Source: Taibaiella lutea (lineage in GTDB: Bacteria > Bacteroidota > Bacteroidia > Chitinophagales > Chitinophagaceae). From it: a stretch of DNA of 64,000 bases. The position numbers were made by a program, and so were the translations under genes. The notes under the pieces are model-generated. The model was not told where the DNA came from and ran no database searches. It saw only the letters and a list, made by a program, of their open reading frames with translations. Position 1 is the first letter of the stretch. The number at the start of each line of letters is the position of its first letter. The stretch is from NCBI RefSeq assembly GCF_008629695.1, contig NZ_VWSH01000002.1, positions 403,410 to 467,409 on the forward strand. The letters are read 5' to 3'. This document shows positions 1 through 8,102 of this stretch, in pieces.

Positions 1-1
1 C

Positions 2-841
2 AATAACGCTTATATCGGAAATACGTCCGGAAACATTACAGTTACAGCTTCAACTCCCATTGGTTGCACCGCTTCTGCAAATCTTTTCATAACCGTATTT
101 CCAGGCGATTTTTTACAGGTTAACACAAACGATACCGGCTATTGTGTTACCGGCGAAATACAACTCGAAGCAAGCAATGCCGTTTCTTATAAATGGAGCC
201 CCCCTATGGGTTTGAGCGCAACTGATATTGCCAATCCCGTTGCATCACCTCATACCACAACCAACTATATGGTTATCGGTAAAGATGTTCACGGTTGCAG
301 GGATACGCAGAATGTTGTGGTAGGTGTTTATCCTGCTGCGGCCGTTAATATGCCCGACAGTGTAAGGTTATATCATGGTGAAACATATCATCTGGAGCCA
401 AATACCAACTGTACTTATTTCAGCTGGTTCCCCCCTGCAGGAATTGACGACATACACAGCGGCGATCCGACCTTTAATCCGGAAGTGCGCACCCGTTATT
501 TTGTAACGGCTTCTACAGGACATGGTTGTTCTACTGTTGATTCTATCGATATCCTGATTGAAGAAACCGTTATAGATATGCCTAATGCTTTTGCTCCCGG
601 TACAGGAGGCCCTAATGGTGTTTTCAAACCATCAAAAAGAGGTGTTGCAAAACTTAAATCATTCAATGTTTATAACCGTTGGGGACAAAAAGTATTTGAA
701 AGCTCTAACATTGACAAAGGCTGGGATGGTACTTTCAATGACAAGCCACAACCCATGGGCGTATATGTTTACACAATAGATATTATAACCGATTCAGGAA
801 GCGCCTTTACAAGGCAGGGAAATGTTACGCTGGTAAGATAA
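2..841 (+). CDS. T9SS type B surface protein, gliding-motility C-terminal domain (5' partial)
   Basis: The reading frame is open from the window edge, so the gene starts upstream; 279 codons are visible. The visible part is made of Ig/PKD-like beta modules rich in Thr, Asn and Gly with Cys, as in large Bacteroidota surface proteins. The last 90 or so residues match the gliding motility-associated C-terminal (CHU_C, type B sorting) domain: a DMPNAFAPG start, then FNVYNRWGQKVFES, then KGWDGTFNDKPQPMGVYVYT. This domain sends proteins through the outer membrane by the type IX system. The cargo function is unknown because the N-terminal part is missing. A strong terminator follows directly. Confidence 0.85.
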   Translation, partial: NNAYIGNTSGNITVTASTPIGCTASANLFITVFPGDFLQVNTNDTGYCVTGEIQLEASNAVSYKWSPPMGLSATDIANPVASPHTTTNYMVIGKDVHGCRDTQNVVVGVYPAAAVNMPDSVRLYHGETYHLEPNTNCTYFSWFPPAGIDDIHSGDPTFNPEVRTRYFVTASTGHGCSTVDSIDILIEETVIDMPNAFAPGTGGPNGVFKPSKRGVAKLKSFNVYNRWGQKVFESSNIDKGWDGTFNDKPQPMGVYVYTIDIITDSGSAFTRQGNVTLVR

Positions 842-855
842 TAATTGCAAATAGT

Positions 856-884
856 AAGAAGCCGCCCATCGGGCGGCTTCTTTA
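856..884 (+). terminator. Rho-independent terminator
   Basis: A 10-bp GC-rich stem (gaagccgccc / gggcggcttc) with a 3-nt loop is followed by a short T run, 15 nt after the CHU_C gene. Confidence 0.8.
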
Positions 885-1006
885 GTTTAATCCGGTTATA
901 ATTCTCTTTGAATCCCCCATAAAGATTTACTGGCGGTATTTCTGTACCATAAACAACCAAATGCCGCTATAAAGTTCTCCGTCTTGCTTAATAAATAGCC
1001 AAACCG

Positions 1007-2383
1007 ATGAACAAAATTATTTTACTATTTACACTCTTACTAAGCTCTTTATTATCAAGAGCACAAACATTTACCTTAACCGATTCAATGCGTCAGGGCG
1101 CTTACGGTACTGCCGCATGGGGAGACTATGATGGCGATGGCCGTAAAGACTTTGTGTATATAGCACAAACTATGAATGTGGACAGTCCGGATATATTTCT
1201 CGTCTATCATAACACAGCAACCGGTTTCGTCAGACTGCCCCAGGCATTTCCCATGATGTTTACACCCGCCGCTTCCTGGGCCGATCTCGATAATGACGGC
1301 AAGGAAGACCTGATAGCTTCCGGCCTTGTGGACAGTAACAAAATTCATATTTACAAAAGCAATGGTGATGGTACTTTTGAGCTTATCAACGATACTTTAC
1401 CGGGACTTTCCGCCGGAAGCATTGCTGTTGCCGATTATAATAATGACGGTCTGAAAGATATACTGGCAACAGGTTTCAATAATGCCGGTACAGCATCCGC
1501 TTATTTGTTTAAAGGCACGGGCGGCTTTCATTTTGACACAGTCCCGGCAACATTACCCGGCATATATTTCAGTGATGTAAAATGGCATGATTACGATCAT
1601 GATGGCAGGCCCGATATAGCCATGACAGGTATTGGTCTTTTATCCCGCACCTATATCTATCATAATGAAGGAAATGACAGTTTTAGTCTTGCAAGTCCTT
1701 ATATGAATGGTGGGGCAGGTACCGTTGATTGGCTTGATTATGATGGCGATGGTTGGTTTGATTTATTGACAGCAGGCAATGATAGTTCCGGTGTGCAGAA
1801 CTTCACAGATATGTATCATAATAACGGCAACGGAACCTTTACGATGGTAACTACAAATTTGCCTGTCTTTGGAGAACCAGTTGCTGCAGATATCGCGGAT
1901 TTTAATAGCGACGGTAAACCTGATATTTGCCTCAGTGGCGGAAATCCTGATTTTATTGCTACATTTTCTGCTATGGCTTTAGGTTCCGGGACTACCAACT
2001 ATAATACCACAGCTTTCAAACAAACGGATATTACCAATTGCATTGTAGCTGCTGCCGACTATGATAATGACGGCGATCCGGACGTGCTATTCGGCAATTA
2101 TATTTATAGAAATGATGGTGTCCCAACAGGTACAAAAGATGTGGCCAATCCGGCATCTGATGTAAGTGTATATCCTAATCCGGCAAAGGAAGATTTATTT
2201 ATCGAAACACCCGAAAAACACTTGCAGCTCATGCTTACTGATAGAAGCGGCAGAGTATTGCAGCAGCAAAAGCTGCTTCCCGGCAAGAATAAGATACCTC
2301 TGCAGCAGCTGGCTGCCGGAACTTATTTATTAATATTCAGCAATGAAAACAAGATAAATGTTCAATCTTTTGTAAAGCAATAA
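1007..2383 (+). CDS. Secreted FG-GAP/VCBS repeat protein with T9SS type A sorting domain
   Basis: Residues 1-20 are a signal peptide (hydrophobic core then SRAQ). The body carries seven calcium-binding-loop motifs of the form DxDxDGxxD: DYDGDGRKD, DLDNDGKED, DYNNDGLKD, DYDHDGRPD, DYDGDGWFD, DFNSDGKPD and DYDNDGDPD. These are spaced as in FG-GAP/VCBS repeats, so a seven-bladed integrin-like propeller is likely. The last 75 or so residues (VSVYPNPAKEDLFIE ... LAAGTYLLIF) form a type A T9SS sorting domain. It is probably a surface or secreted adhesion or binding protein; no catalytic motif was seen. It stands alone between two terminators. Confidence 0.88.
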   Translation: MNKIILLFTLLLSSLLSRAQTFTLTDSMRQGAYGTAAWGDYDGDGRKDFVYIAQTMNVDSPDIFLVYHNTATGFVRLPQAFPMMFTPAASWADLDNDGKEDLIASGLVDSNKIHIYKSNGDGTFELINDTLPGLSAGSIAVADYNNDGLKDILATGFNNAGTASAYLFKGTGGFHFDTVPATLPGIYFSDVKWHDYDHDGRPDIAMTGIGLLSRTYIYHNEGNDSFSLASPYMNGGAGTVDWLDYDGDGWFDLLTAGNDSSGVQNFTDMYHNNGNGTFTMVTTNLPVFGEPVAADIADFNSDGKPDICLSGGNPDFIATFSAMALGSGTTNYNTTAFKQTDITNCIVAAADYDNDGDPDVLFGNYIYRNDGVPTGTKDVANPASDVSVYPNPAKEDLFIETPEKHLQLMLTDRSGRVLQQQKLLPGKNKIPLQQLAAGTYLLIFSNENKINVQSFVKQ

Positions 2384-2420
2384 ATGTCCGGCACCTTGAG
2401 GTGCCGGACATTTATTTTTT
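2384..2420 (+). terminator. Rho-independent terminator
   Basis: A hairpin with arms tgtccggcacc and ggtgccggaca and a 4-nt loop begins right after the stop codon and ends in a T-rich run. Confidence 0.85.
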
Positions 2421-2461
2421 GGGTACATCCAGGAACAAAAGCAACTATTTTTTCCTTTCCC

Positions 2462-3055
2462 TTAAGGCCCTACACTGCCTGTCTTCACCTCGCCTGCCCG
2501 CTTGTAATTAGCCATAATCACTCCAGCAGGCGTAACGGAGCTATCTGTTAATTTAAATGCTGCCGGAATAGCATTGTCATTAAACAAATTTTTTCCTTTG
2601 CCAAGAATCAAAGGATAGATTTTAAGCCGTAGCTCATCCACCAAATCATGCTTCAGCAACAAATGAATCAGTTCGCTGCTGCCCCAGACCTGAATGTCAG
2701 GGCCTGTTGAATTTTTCAGCTCTTTGATGTCTTCAACACTTTGCAGAAAAACGGAGTTTGCCCAGTCCGATTTTTTCATCGTATTTGACAGGACGTATTT
2801 TGTACCATCGTTTATGCCCGGCCAGAAATCTGCATGTTCAGGCCAGTAATCAGCCCATATATCAAATGTTTTCCTGCCTAAAAGATAATCCGCAGGTTTT
2901 AGCTCTTCTTCAAGAGCCTTGTCATAAGCTTTGTCGCCATACGGAGCGGTCCAGCCGCCATACCCGAAACCTCCCGATGTATCTTCTTCGGGCCCGCCCG
3001 GCGCCTGCATCACTCCATCCAGTGAAATCATAGATAAGACAGTTATTTTTCTCAT
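2462..3055 (-). CDS. Dihydrofolate reductase/RibD C-terminal family protein
   Basis: 197 residues beginning MRKITVLSMISLDGVMQAPG, the usual start of the RibD_C/dihydrofolate-reductase-like family (YyaP/YwjB type). GRKTFDIWADYWP, a KYVLSNT strand and the C-terminal VWGSSELIHLLLKHDLVDEL ... ILGKGKNLF match the NADPH-binding reductase fold. Family members are mostly small cytosolic reductases of unknown substrate; this one is not next to riboflavin or folate genes. The Met start fits the family. It is convergent with the FG-GAP gene. Confidence 0.88.
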   Translation of the reverse strand: MRKITVLSMISLDGVMQAPGGPEEDTSGGFGYGGWTAPYGDKAYDKALEEELKPADYLLGRKTFDIWADYWPEHADFWPGINDGTKYVLSNTMKKSDWANSVFLQSVEDIKELKNSTGPDIQVWGSSELIHLLLKHDLVDELRLKIYPLILGKGKNLFNDNAIPAAFKLTDSSVTPAGVIMANYKRAGEVKTGSVGP

Positions 3056-3420
3056 ATTGATTTACCCCCTTTTTCTTTTGGTTTAAAACGCGTTATCAGA
3101 ATTTCTTTTATTCTAATGCAAATTCTGATAAAAAAGTTCACTCCGTTGATTAATGGAACTCTTTGTTTTATAGCAATTAAGCCCTTTTTAGATCCCACTT
3201 CAACGAATATTAAATGGAACCCTACGAATATTGATTGAGTCATTGTGTTCGTATCGGCGCGTAATACTTTCGCATCAGGAAGACAAGCCAAAACCTGATT
3301 TAACTAATTTATTTTCCTCAATATTTAATTTCTGGCACGGTATTTGTAAGTACATATACTAGTCGGATACTTTGATAACTAATTGATAATTGCTACTGAA
3401 AGTAATTTCAATAAGAGGTA
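3056..3420. other. Intergenic region, divergent upstream regions
   Basis: 365 bases between the divergently transcribed reductase and the first fibre-like gene. A 79-codon minus-strand open frame here has no recognisable protein features and is judged non-coding. No hairpin, repeat or clear TAnnTTTG box was found. Confidence 0.4.
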
Positions 3421-4005
3421 ATGTATGCGGCAAATAACCAACATGTAATGAATATGAAATGTTTTAATGATTTTTCTTTGCTCCGTTTTAAATATGGGTT
3501 GCTGTGTTTGATTTTCATAATCGGATCAGTAACATCCGGTTACGCACAAGTTAAAATAGGCGATAATCCGACGGTTATTAATCCCAACTCGTTACTCGAA
3601 CTTGAAAGCAATATGAAAGGCTTGCTTTTGCCGAGGCTTAACCTTCTTTCTACCAATAATCCTGCCCCCATGACTGTATTCGTGGAAGGGATGTTTGTTT
3701 ACAATTTGGCTGTTAACGGCGCCGCAGATACAGCAGTTTCCCCCGGCCTGTATTATTGCGATGGTGTAAAATGGATAAGATTAGGCGGCGGACAGAATAA
3801 TGCAACTCAGGTACTAAAAACAGAATATACCGCCACTGCCGGTCAGTTGCAATTTCAAACACCCGCAGGCATAACCGATATGAATAAAATTACAGTTTAC
3901 CGCAACGGCATTATCATCAACAGCATACAGGTAAACGTAAATACGATTGCTACCGAAGTCAGCTGCATTCAGAATGACAACATTAAAATAGTCCAGATTC
4001 TTTAA
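3421..4005 (+). CDS. Secreted fibre/adhesin-like protein with tail-fibre-type C-terminal module
   Basis: 194 residues from the first ATG, but the signal peptide fits better from the Met codons at 3451 or 3457 (MKCFND ... GLLCLIFIIGSVTSGYAQ). After cleavage it begins QVKIGDNPTVINPNSLLELES and MKGLLLPRLN, a wording common at the start of Bacteroidota surface fibre proteins. The C-terminal 60 residues (ATAGQLQFQTPAGITD, ITVYRNGIII, DNIKIVQIL) resemble modules found at the ends of phage tail-fibre proteins and match the end of the next gene product. It is the first of five collinear secreted-protein genes. Exact function is unknown. Confidence 0.7.
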   Translation: MYAANNQHVMNMKCFNDFSLLRFKYGLLCLIFIIGSVTSGYAQVKIGDNPTVINPNSLLELESNMKGLLLPRLNLLSTNNPAPMTVFVEGMFVYNLAVNGAADTAVSPGLYYCDGVKWIRLGGGQNNATQVLKTEYTATAGQLQFQTPAGITDMNKITVYRNGIIINSIQVNVNTIATEVSCIQNDNIKIVQIL

Positions 4006-4061
4006 TAACCATCTTAACCAATAAATCTTAATCAAATTTTAAAAAAAACAACAAATAGAAA

Positions 4062-5123
4062 ATGAAAACTTCAATGACACAACTGACTAAACAATTATTG
4101 CTGGTAGCAATAATGTTATTTTCCGCTCAGGCTTTTGCCCAAAAAGTAACCACTAAAGCTGTGGATAATAAAGGTACCATTGTATGGGTTATCGACTCGA
4201 CATCTACCTTTATCACGCCGGCCGACACCGCCGGTATGCTTGCCAACTATCTTGAAAATGCATCGAACGGTGTACGTAAAGACGGCGATACCGTTAAACT
4301 TGGCGGTACACTGACAGAAGTTACCACTATTACCACAACAGCTACGGAATTCCTGCAAATCATGGGGCTACAAGGTGGTACAACAGCCGACAGCCTTGTT
4401 GTAATTGATCCGGCAACAGGTCAATTGAAAAGAATGTCTGTTCAATCATTATTAGGCAACATTACCTACAAAAATGGTATAACCCGTAGCGCTGACAGCG
4501 TAAAATTAGGTGGAGCTTTAACAGAACCAACAACCATTACTACCGACGGCACCAACACATTATCCATCCCGGGATTACAGGCAGGTTCAGGTACGGACAG
4601 CATTGTAGTAACCGATCCGGCAACAGGTGTTTTGAAAACCGTATCTGCATCCACTTTAATGAATAACCTAGATGTAGCCAACGGCCTTACCAAAACAGGC
4701 GATTCCATTAAATTGGGCGGAACGTTGAATCAGGCTACCACTATCGGAACAAACGGCCACAACCTTACCATTGGCGTTGGCGGTGCGGCAGGCGATTCAC
4801 TGAATATTACAGGTTTGTCTTCAGGTAACCTGGCTACCGACAGTATCGTAGTAGTGAACGGTGCTACAGGTAAAGTGGCAAGAGTTTCTGCAAGTACTTT
4901 GTTGCAAAGCGGTGAATCTGTATTCAATGCTGCAGGCGGTGCTTCTGAAATGTATGCAGTACCTGGTTTGCCTGAGAACGTTACAAAAGTATGGGTATTC
5001 AGAAATGGCGTTAAACTACTGACAACTACAGATTATACTGTAACAGGCGGAAATGTTACCGTTGCAATACCGGGTGTTAGCCTTGTTGCAGGTGATGTTA
5101 TCGAAGTTCAGTGGGTTAAATAA
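4062..5123 (+). CDS. Secreted repeat fibre protein with three 69-residue repeats
   Basis: Signal peptide 1-27 (ends SAQAFAQ). Two units of exactly 69 residues (about 69-137 and 138-206) and a third diverged one (207-280) follow. Each starts NG(V/I/L)-x-(K/R)-x-x-D-(T/S)-(V/I)-KLGG, continues with TL-x-x-xTTI and closes with TDS(L/I)VV-x-(D/N)-(P/G)-ATG, then a Ser-rich linker. The last 70 residues (AVPGLPENVTKVWVFRNGVK ... AGDVIEVQWV) are the same module type as the end of the preceding gene product. The pattern suggests an elongated beta-structured stalk with a tip. No sorting domain is visible, so the anchoring route is unclear. Confidence 0.75.
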   Translation: MKTSMTQLTKQLLLVAIMLFSAQAFAQKVTTKAVDNKGTIVWVIDSTSTFITPADTAGMLANYLENASNGVRKDGDTVKLGGTLTEVTTITTTATEFLQIMGLQGGTTADSLVVIDPATGQLKRMSVQSLLGNITYKNGITRSADSVKLGGALTEPTTITTDGTNTLSIPGLQAGSGTDSIVVTDPATGVLKTVSASTLMNNLDVANGLTKTGDSIKLGGTLNQATTIGTNGHNLTIGVGGAAGDSLNITGLSSGNLATDSIVVVNGATGKVARVSASTLLQSGESVFNAAGGASEMYAVPGLPENVTKVWVFRNGVKLLTTTDYTVTGGNVTVAIPGVSLVAGDVIEVQWVK

Positions 5124-5138
5124 AACAATATGACTATA

Positions 5139-5386
5139 CGCATGTAGGAAACAAAACAGCAAACAATAAACCGAATTTATCCCGTAGGGATTTAAATATT
5201 GGTAGCAATGTAGATTACATATTATTGGTTTGTCCTGTAGGGACAAGATTAGATAGCCGCATTTGTTTTTGTCCATTTGTAATGATGCAATATGACCCCG
5301 ATGGGGTCTTGATAGAGCGGTTTAATATATTCTACCAATATTTAAATCCCTACGGGATAATCTAAATATTTTGTTTCCTACATGCG
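5139..5386. repeat. REP/BIME-like composite inverted repeat element
   Basis: Two nested perfect inverted pairs flank a core: 18 nt at 5139-5156 with 5369-5386, and 28 nt at 5177-5204 with 5333-5360. The 28-nt arms themselves contain a small stem (atcccgtagggat). The core holds two further hairpins, tgtcctgtagggaca (5231-5245) and gaccccgatggggtc (5294-5308). The CCCGTAGGG/CCTGTAGGG words resemble dispersed REP-like sequences I know from other Bacteroidota genomes. No transposase gene lies nearby. It sits between two secreted-protein genes. Confidence 0.75.
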
Positions 5387-5418
5387 GATAAGCAATTAAA
5401 ACAAAACAAAGCAATAGC

Positions 5419-6876
5419 ATGAAAAACATTTGGGCATATATCTTTTTACTGGTTATTGGTATAACGGCACAGGGAGCATATGCCCAGATGTATAACTATG
5501 GTTCGCTCTATATTGATACAGGAGGAAAAATAGGTATCCATGCTGATTTTACGAACACCGGTACCGCTACCCTTACAGACAAAGGCAACATTTATGCCTT
5601 AAAGAATGTAAAACAGGACGGTATCACAGGTTATGACGGCGGCACGCTCCGGTTAGTGGGCAGCAATTTGCAGACCATAAGCGGACAGGAAGCCTTTAAG
5701 ACAACCGGGTTACAGTTCTCAAATACAGCAGGCTTTCACCTGTTGAAGAAAATAAGTGTATCGCAGGATGTTGAATTTACAGATGGCATTGTTCTGGCCG
5801 TTGACAGCCTGGAGCCACTCGAATTTAATCCCGACGGAACGGGCGCCACTGCTATATTGCCGGTTACGCCCTCCGATGCCTCCCATGTGAACGGATATGT
5901 TTCGCAGACAGGTACGGGAAATTTCGATTATCCGGTAGGCGACGGCACAAGGTATCAGCCTGTAAAAGCCAATATCAGTATGAATCCCGAAGGGCTTATG
6001 GCAAGGTACTATCCTGATGACGGAGGAGATGCACCCCGTTTGACCACCGGACTTGAAGCTGTTCCCCTGCTTCATTACAATCAGATGGAATATTGGGATT
6101 TACAACCCGTAAACAATGCCGGTGTTACAGCAGTTGTCACCGTATATTACGATGACTATCACAATGCCGGAATCGGTACCGATTATCTTTCTGCTTTAAA
6201 GGTGGCACATAAAATCGTTCCCGGATGGCAGAATGAGGGCGGTGTTGTCAATGGTACACAAGCCTCCGGAAGTGTAAGCAGCATAGGCGCACTCTATCCG
6301 CAAGGCAAGTTTACCTTAGGCAGCATTACAGAGCAGACTCCCTTGCCCGTCGTTTTGTCCGGTTTCGAAGCATTGGTTGTGAACTGTAATGTAATACTGA
6401 AATGGCACAGCGGTTCGGAAACAAACGTTGCAGGTTATTACATTCAGTACAGCACAGATGGCATCAGTTTTGCCGATATAGACAGCACGGATGGACAGGG
6501 CGATAACAGCAGTTACAGCTATACACACCAGCCGCAGCAAAAAGGCATGTTGTTATACAGGATAGCCGTTAAAGATAAGAACGGCAACCTTGCCTATACC
6601 GATGTTGTGAGCGTAATGGTAAACTGTGGCAGCCGCAGTATAAGCATTTATCCGAATCCTGTTACCTATGGCAGCAATCTGTATGTGGTATTGGATGGTT
6701 ATGGAGCAGCAGCGGCGGAAATATATGATATGCTCGGCCGCAGGATACTGGACCACTTACCGCTGAATGATGGTAAGAACGTAATTGATGTCAATACCCT
6801 TGCTGTTGGCGCCTATCACCTTATTGTCTATTCAAAAGACAGCAGGGAATCCTTTAAGATAGTGGTTGAAAGATAA
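5419..6876 (+). CDS. Secreted protein with fibronectin-like domain and T9SS type A sorting domain
   Basis: Signal peptide 1-23 (ends GAYAQ). The N-terminal 300 residues form a low-Cys beta-rich region (DTGGKIGIHADFTNTGTATL, then NGYVSQTGTGNFDYPVGDG) typical of Bacteroidota surface proteins. Around 310-400 comes LPVVLSGFEALVVNCNVILK with WHSGSETNVAGYYIQYSTDG, a fibronectin type III-like domain often placed before the sorting domain. The last 75 residues (ISIYPNPVTYGSNLYVVLDG ... LAVGAYHLIVYS) are a type A T9SS domain. It is the only protein of the five-gene group with a clear sorting domain, so it may provide the surface attachment. Confidence 0.82.
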   Translation: MKNIWAYIFLLVIGITAQGAYAQMYNYGSLYIDTGGKIGIHADFTNTGTATLTDKGNIYALKNVKQDGITGYDGGTLRLVGSNLQTISGQEAFKTTGLQFSNTAGFHLLKKISVSQDVEFTDGIVLAVDSLEPLEFNPDGTGATAILPVTPSDASHVNGYVSQTGTGNFDYPVGDGTRYQPVKANISMNPEGLMARYYPDDGGDAPRLTTGLEAVPLLHYNQMEYWDLQPVNNAGVTAVVTVYYDDYHNAGIGTDYLSALKVAHKIVPGWQNEGGVVNGTQASGSVSSIGALYPQGKFTLGSITEQTPLPVVLSGFEALVVNCNVILKWHSGSETNVAGYYIQYSTDGISFADIDSTDGQGDNSSYSYTHQPQQKGMLLYRIAVKDKNGNLAYTDVVSVMVNCGSRSISIYPNPVTYGSNLYVVLDGYGAAAAEIYDMLGRRILDHLPLNDGKNVIDVNTLAVGAYHLIVYSKDSRESFKIVVER

Positions 6877-6914
6877 CAGCCGGTTATTAAATTTGTAAGA
6901 TTCAATTTTATATT

Positions 6915-8102
6915 ATGAGAAAAGCCATTATACTACTGCCGCTGATATTACTCAGTTTGTTAGCCAACGCACAGCGCGTTGTCGACAATAAAGGCACCAG
7001 GCAATTGGCAGATACCACCAATGACAGCTGGAAGAACAATGCAGACAGCACACGGGTGGAACTGACCTATAAATCCGACGGCTCTTCAGGCAGGCCCGCA
7101 GGAACGGAATTTATAATTAAAGATAACGGTAGAGTAGGTGTTGGAACGACCAATCCTGCTTGGCTATTAGATGTTCAGGGGTCGGGTGCTATTGGTCAGT
7201 TTAAGCGTTTTTCAACCGCCAACACCTCTGCTGCAGGTTTATTCTTAGCACGTTCACGCGGTTCAATCGGTTCGGAAGCAGATATTGTTGCGGGAGATTA
7301 TCTGGGGAAAATACAATTCAGGGGCCGTACGGGAAGTTCTGATGAGGATTACGGTACATTAACATACATAGCAAAAAGCACCACTCCAGAAGATGGCCGT
7401 TTCGCTTTTTTTAATGGAGATGCTTTAGGTGGAAACGCAGAACTGATGAGCATTCTTAGTTCCGGCAATATAGGTATAGGCAGGATTAACCCACTTAATA
7501 AGCTAGTTATTCGGGGTACACATAATCAACCCACAACAGGTATTTCAGAGCAAACCAATGCTACATTCAGGATAGAGGGAAATTCCTTTCACAATCTGGA
7601 TTTTGGGACTTTTGCAGATAGTCCGTATGGAGGCTACATCCAATCGCACAATAATGTTTCTGCCATCGGCTTACCATTAGTATTGAACCCAACGGGAGGG
7701 AATGTGGGTATAGGCACTGTTTCACCTTCTGCTAAATTGCATGTAGCAGGCCAGATACGTGCAGACAGCACTGTGTCGGCACCTAATTATACGGCCACCG
7801 TACAGACGACCGCTACCGGCAACGCTTACACCTGGGATTTGAATCTGGGAGCCAATACCGCATGGACCCTTGCGGGCGGCGCCAATACGCTTACCATTGC
7901 CAATGCCAAAGCAGGGATGTTCGGGCTTATCAGAGTGATTAATAACGGTACAAGCACCATAAACCTTCCGTCCGGTTCTAAAGTGATCAATGGCGGTACA
8001 GGAGTGGTATCTTTGACACAGACAGCTTCCGCAGTTGATATATTGACTTTCTATTACGATGGTACTAATTATTGGTGGACTTACGGAAATAATTATAACT
8101 GA
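6915..8102 (+). CDS. Secreted tail-fibre-like protein
   Basis: Signal peptide 1-19 (LLANAQ). The mature start RVVDNKGTRQLADTTNDSWK shares the VDNKGT word with the mature start of the 4062 gene product. Repeated phrases GRVGVGTTNPAWLLDVQGSG (around 75), SGNIGIGRINPLNKLVIRG (around 190) and GNVGIGTVSPSAKLHVAGQI (around 265) are the xxVGIGTxxPxxKLxVxG strand-turn motif of phage tail fibres and bacterial surface fibres. The C-terminal 100 residues are a Gly/Asn/Thr-rich beta domain ending FYYDGTNYWWTYGNNYN. Its stop codon overlaps the next start (ATGA), so the two are translationally coupled. Ligand unknown. Confidence 0.75.
   Translation: MRKAIILLPLILLSLLANAQRVVDNKGTRQLADTTNDSWKNNADSTRVELTYKSDGSSGRPAGTEFIIKDNGRVGVGTTNPAWLLDVQGSGAIGQFKRFSTANTSAAGLFLARSRGSIGSEADIVAGDYLGKIQFRGRTGSSDEDYGTLTYIAKSTTPEDGRFAFFNGDALGGNAELMSILSSGNIGIGRINPLNKLVIRGTHNQPTTGISEQTNATFRIEGNSFHNLDFGTFADSPYGGYIQSHNNVSAIGLPLVLNPTGGNVGIGTVSPSAKLHVAGQIRADSTVSAPNYTATVQTTATGNAYTWDLNLGANTAWTLAGGANTLTIANAKAGMFGLIRVINNGTSTINLPSGSKVINGGTGVVSLTQTASAVDILTFYYDGTNYWWTYGNNYN

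Noticed and set aside
3052-3291. 79-codon minus-strand open frame upstream of the RibD-like gene
   Set aside because: No domain, signal or sensible composition, and it occupies the divergent promoter region.
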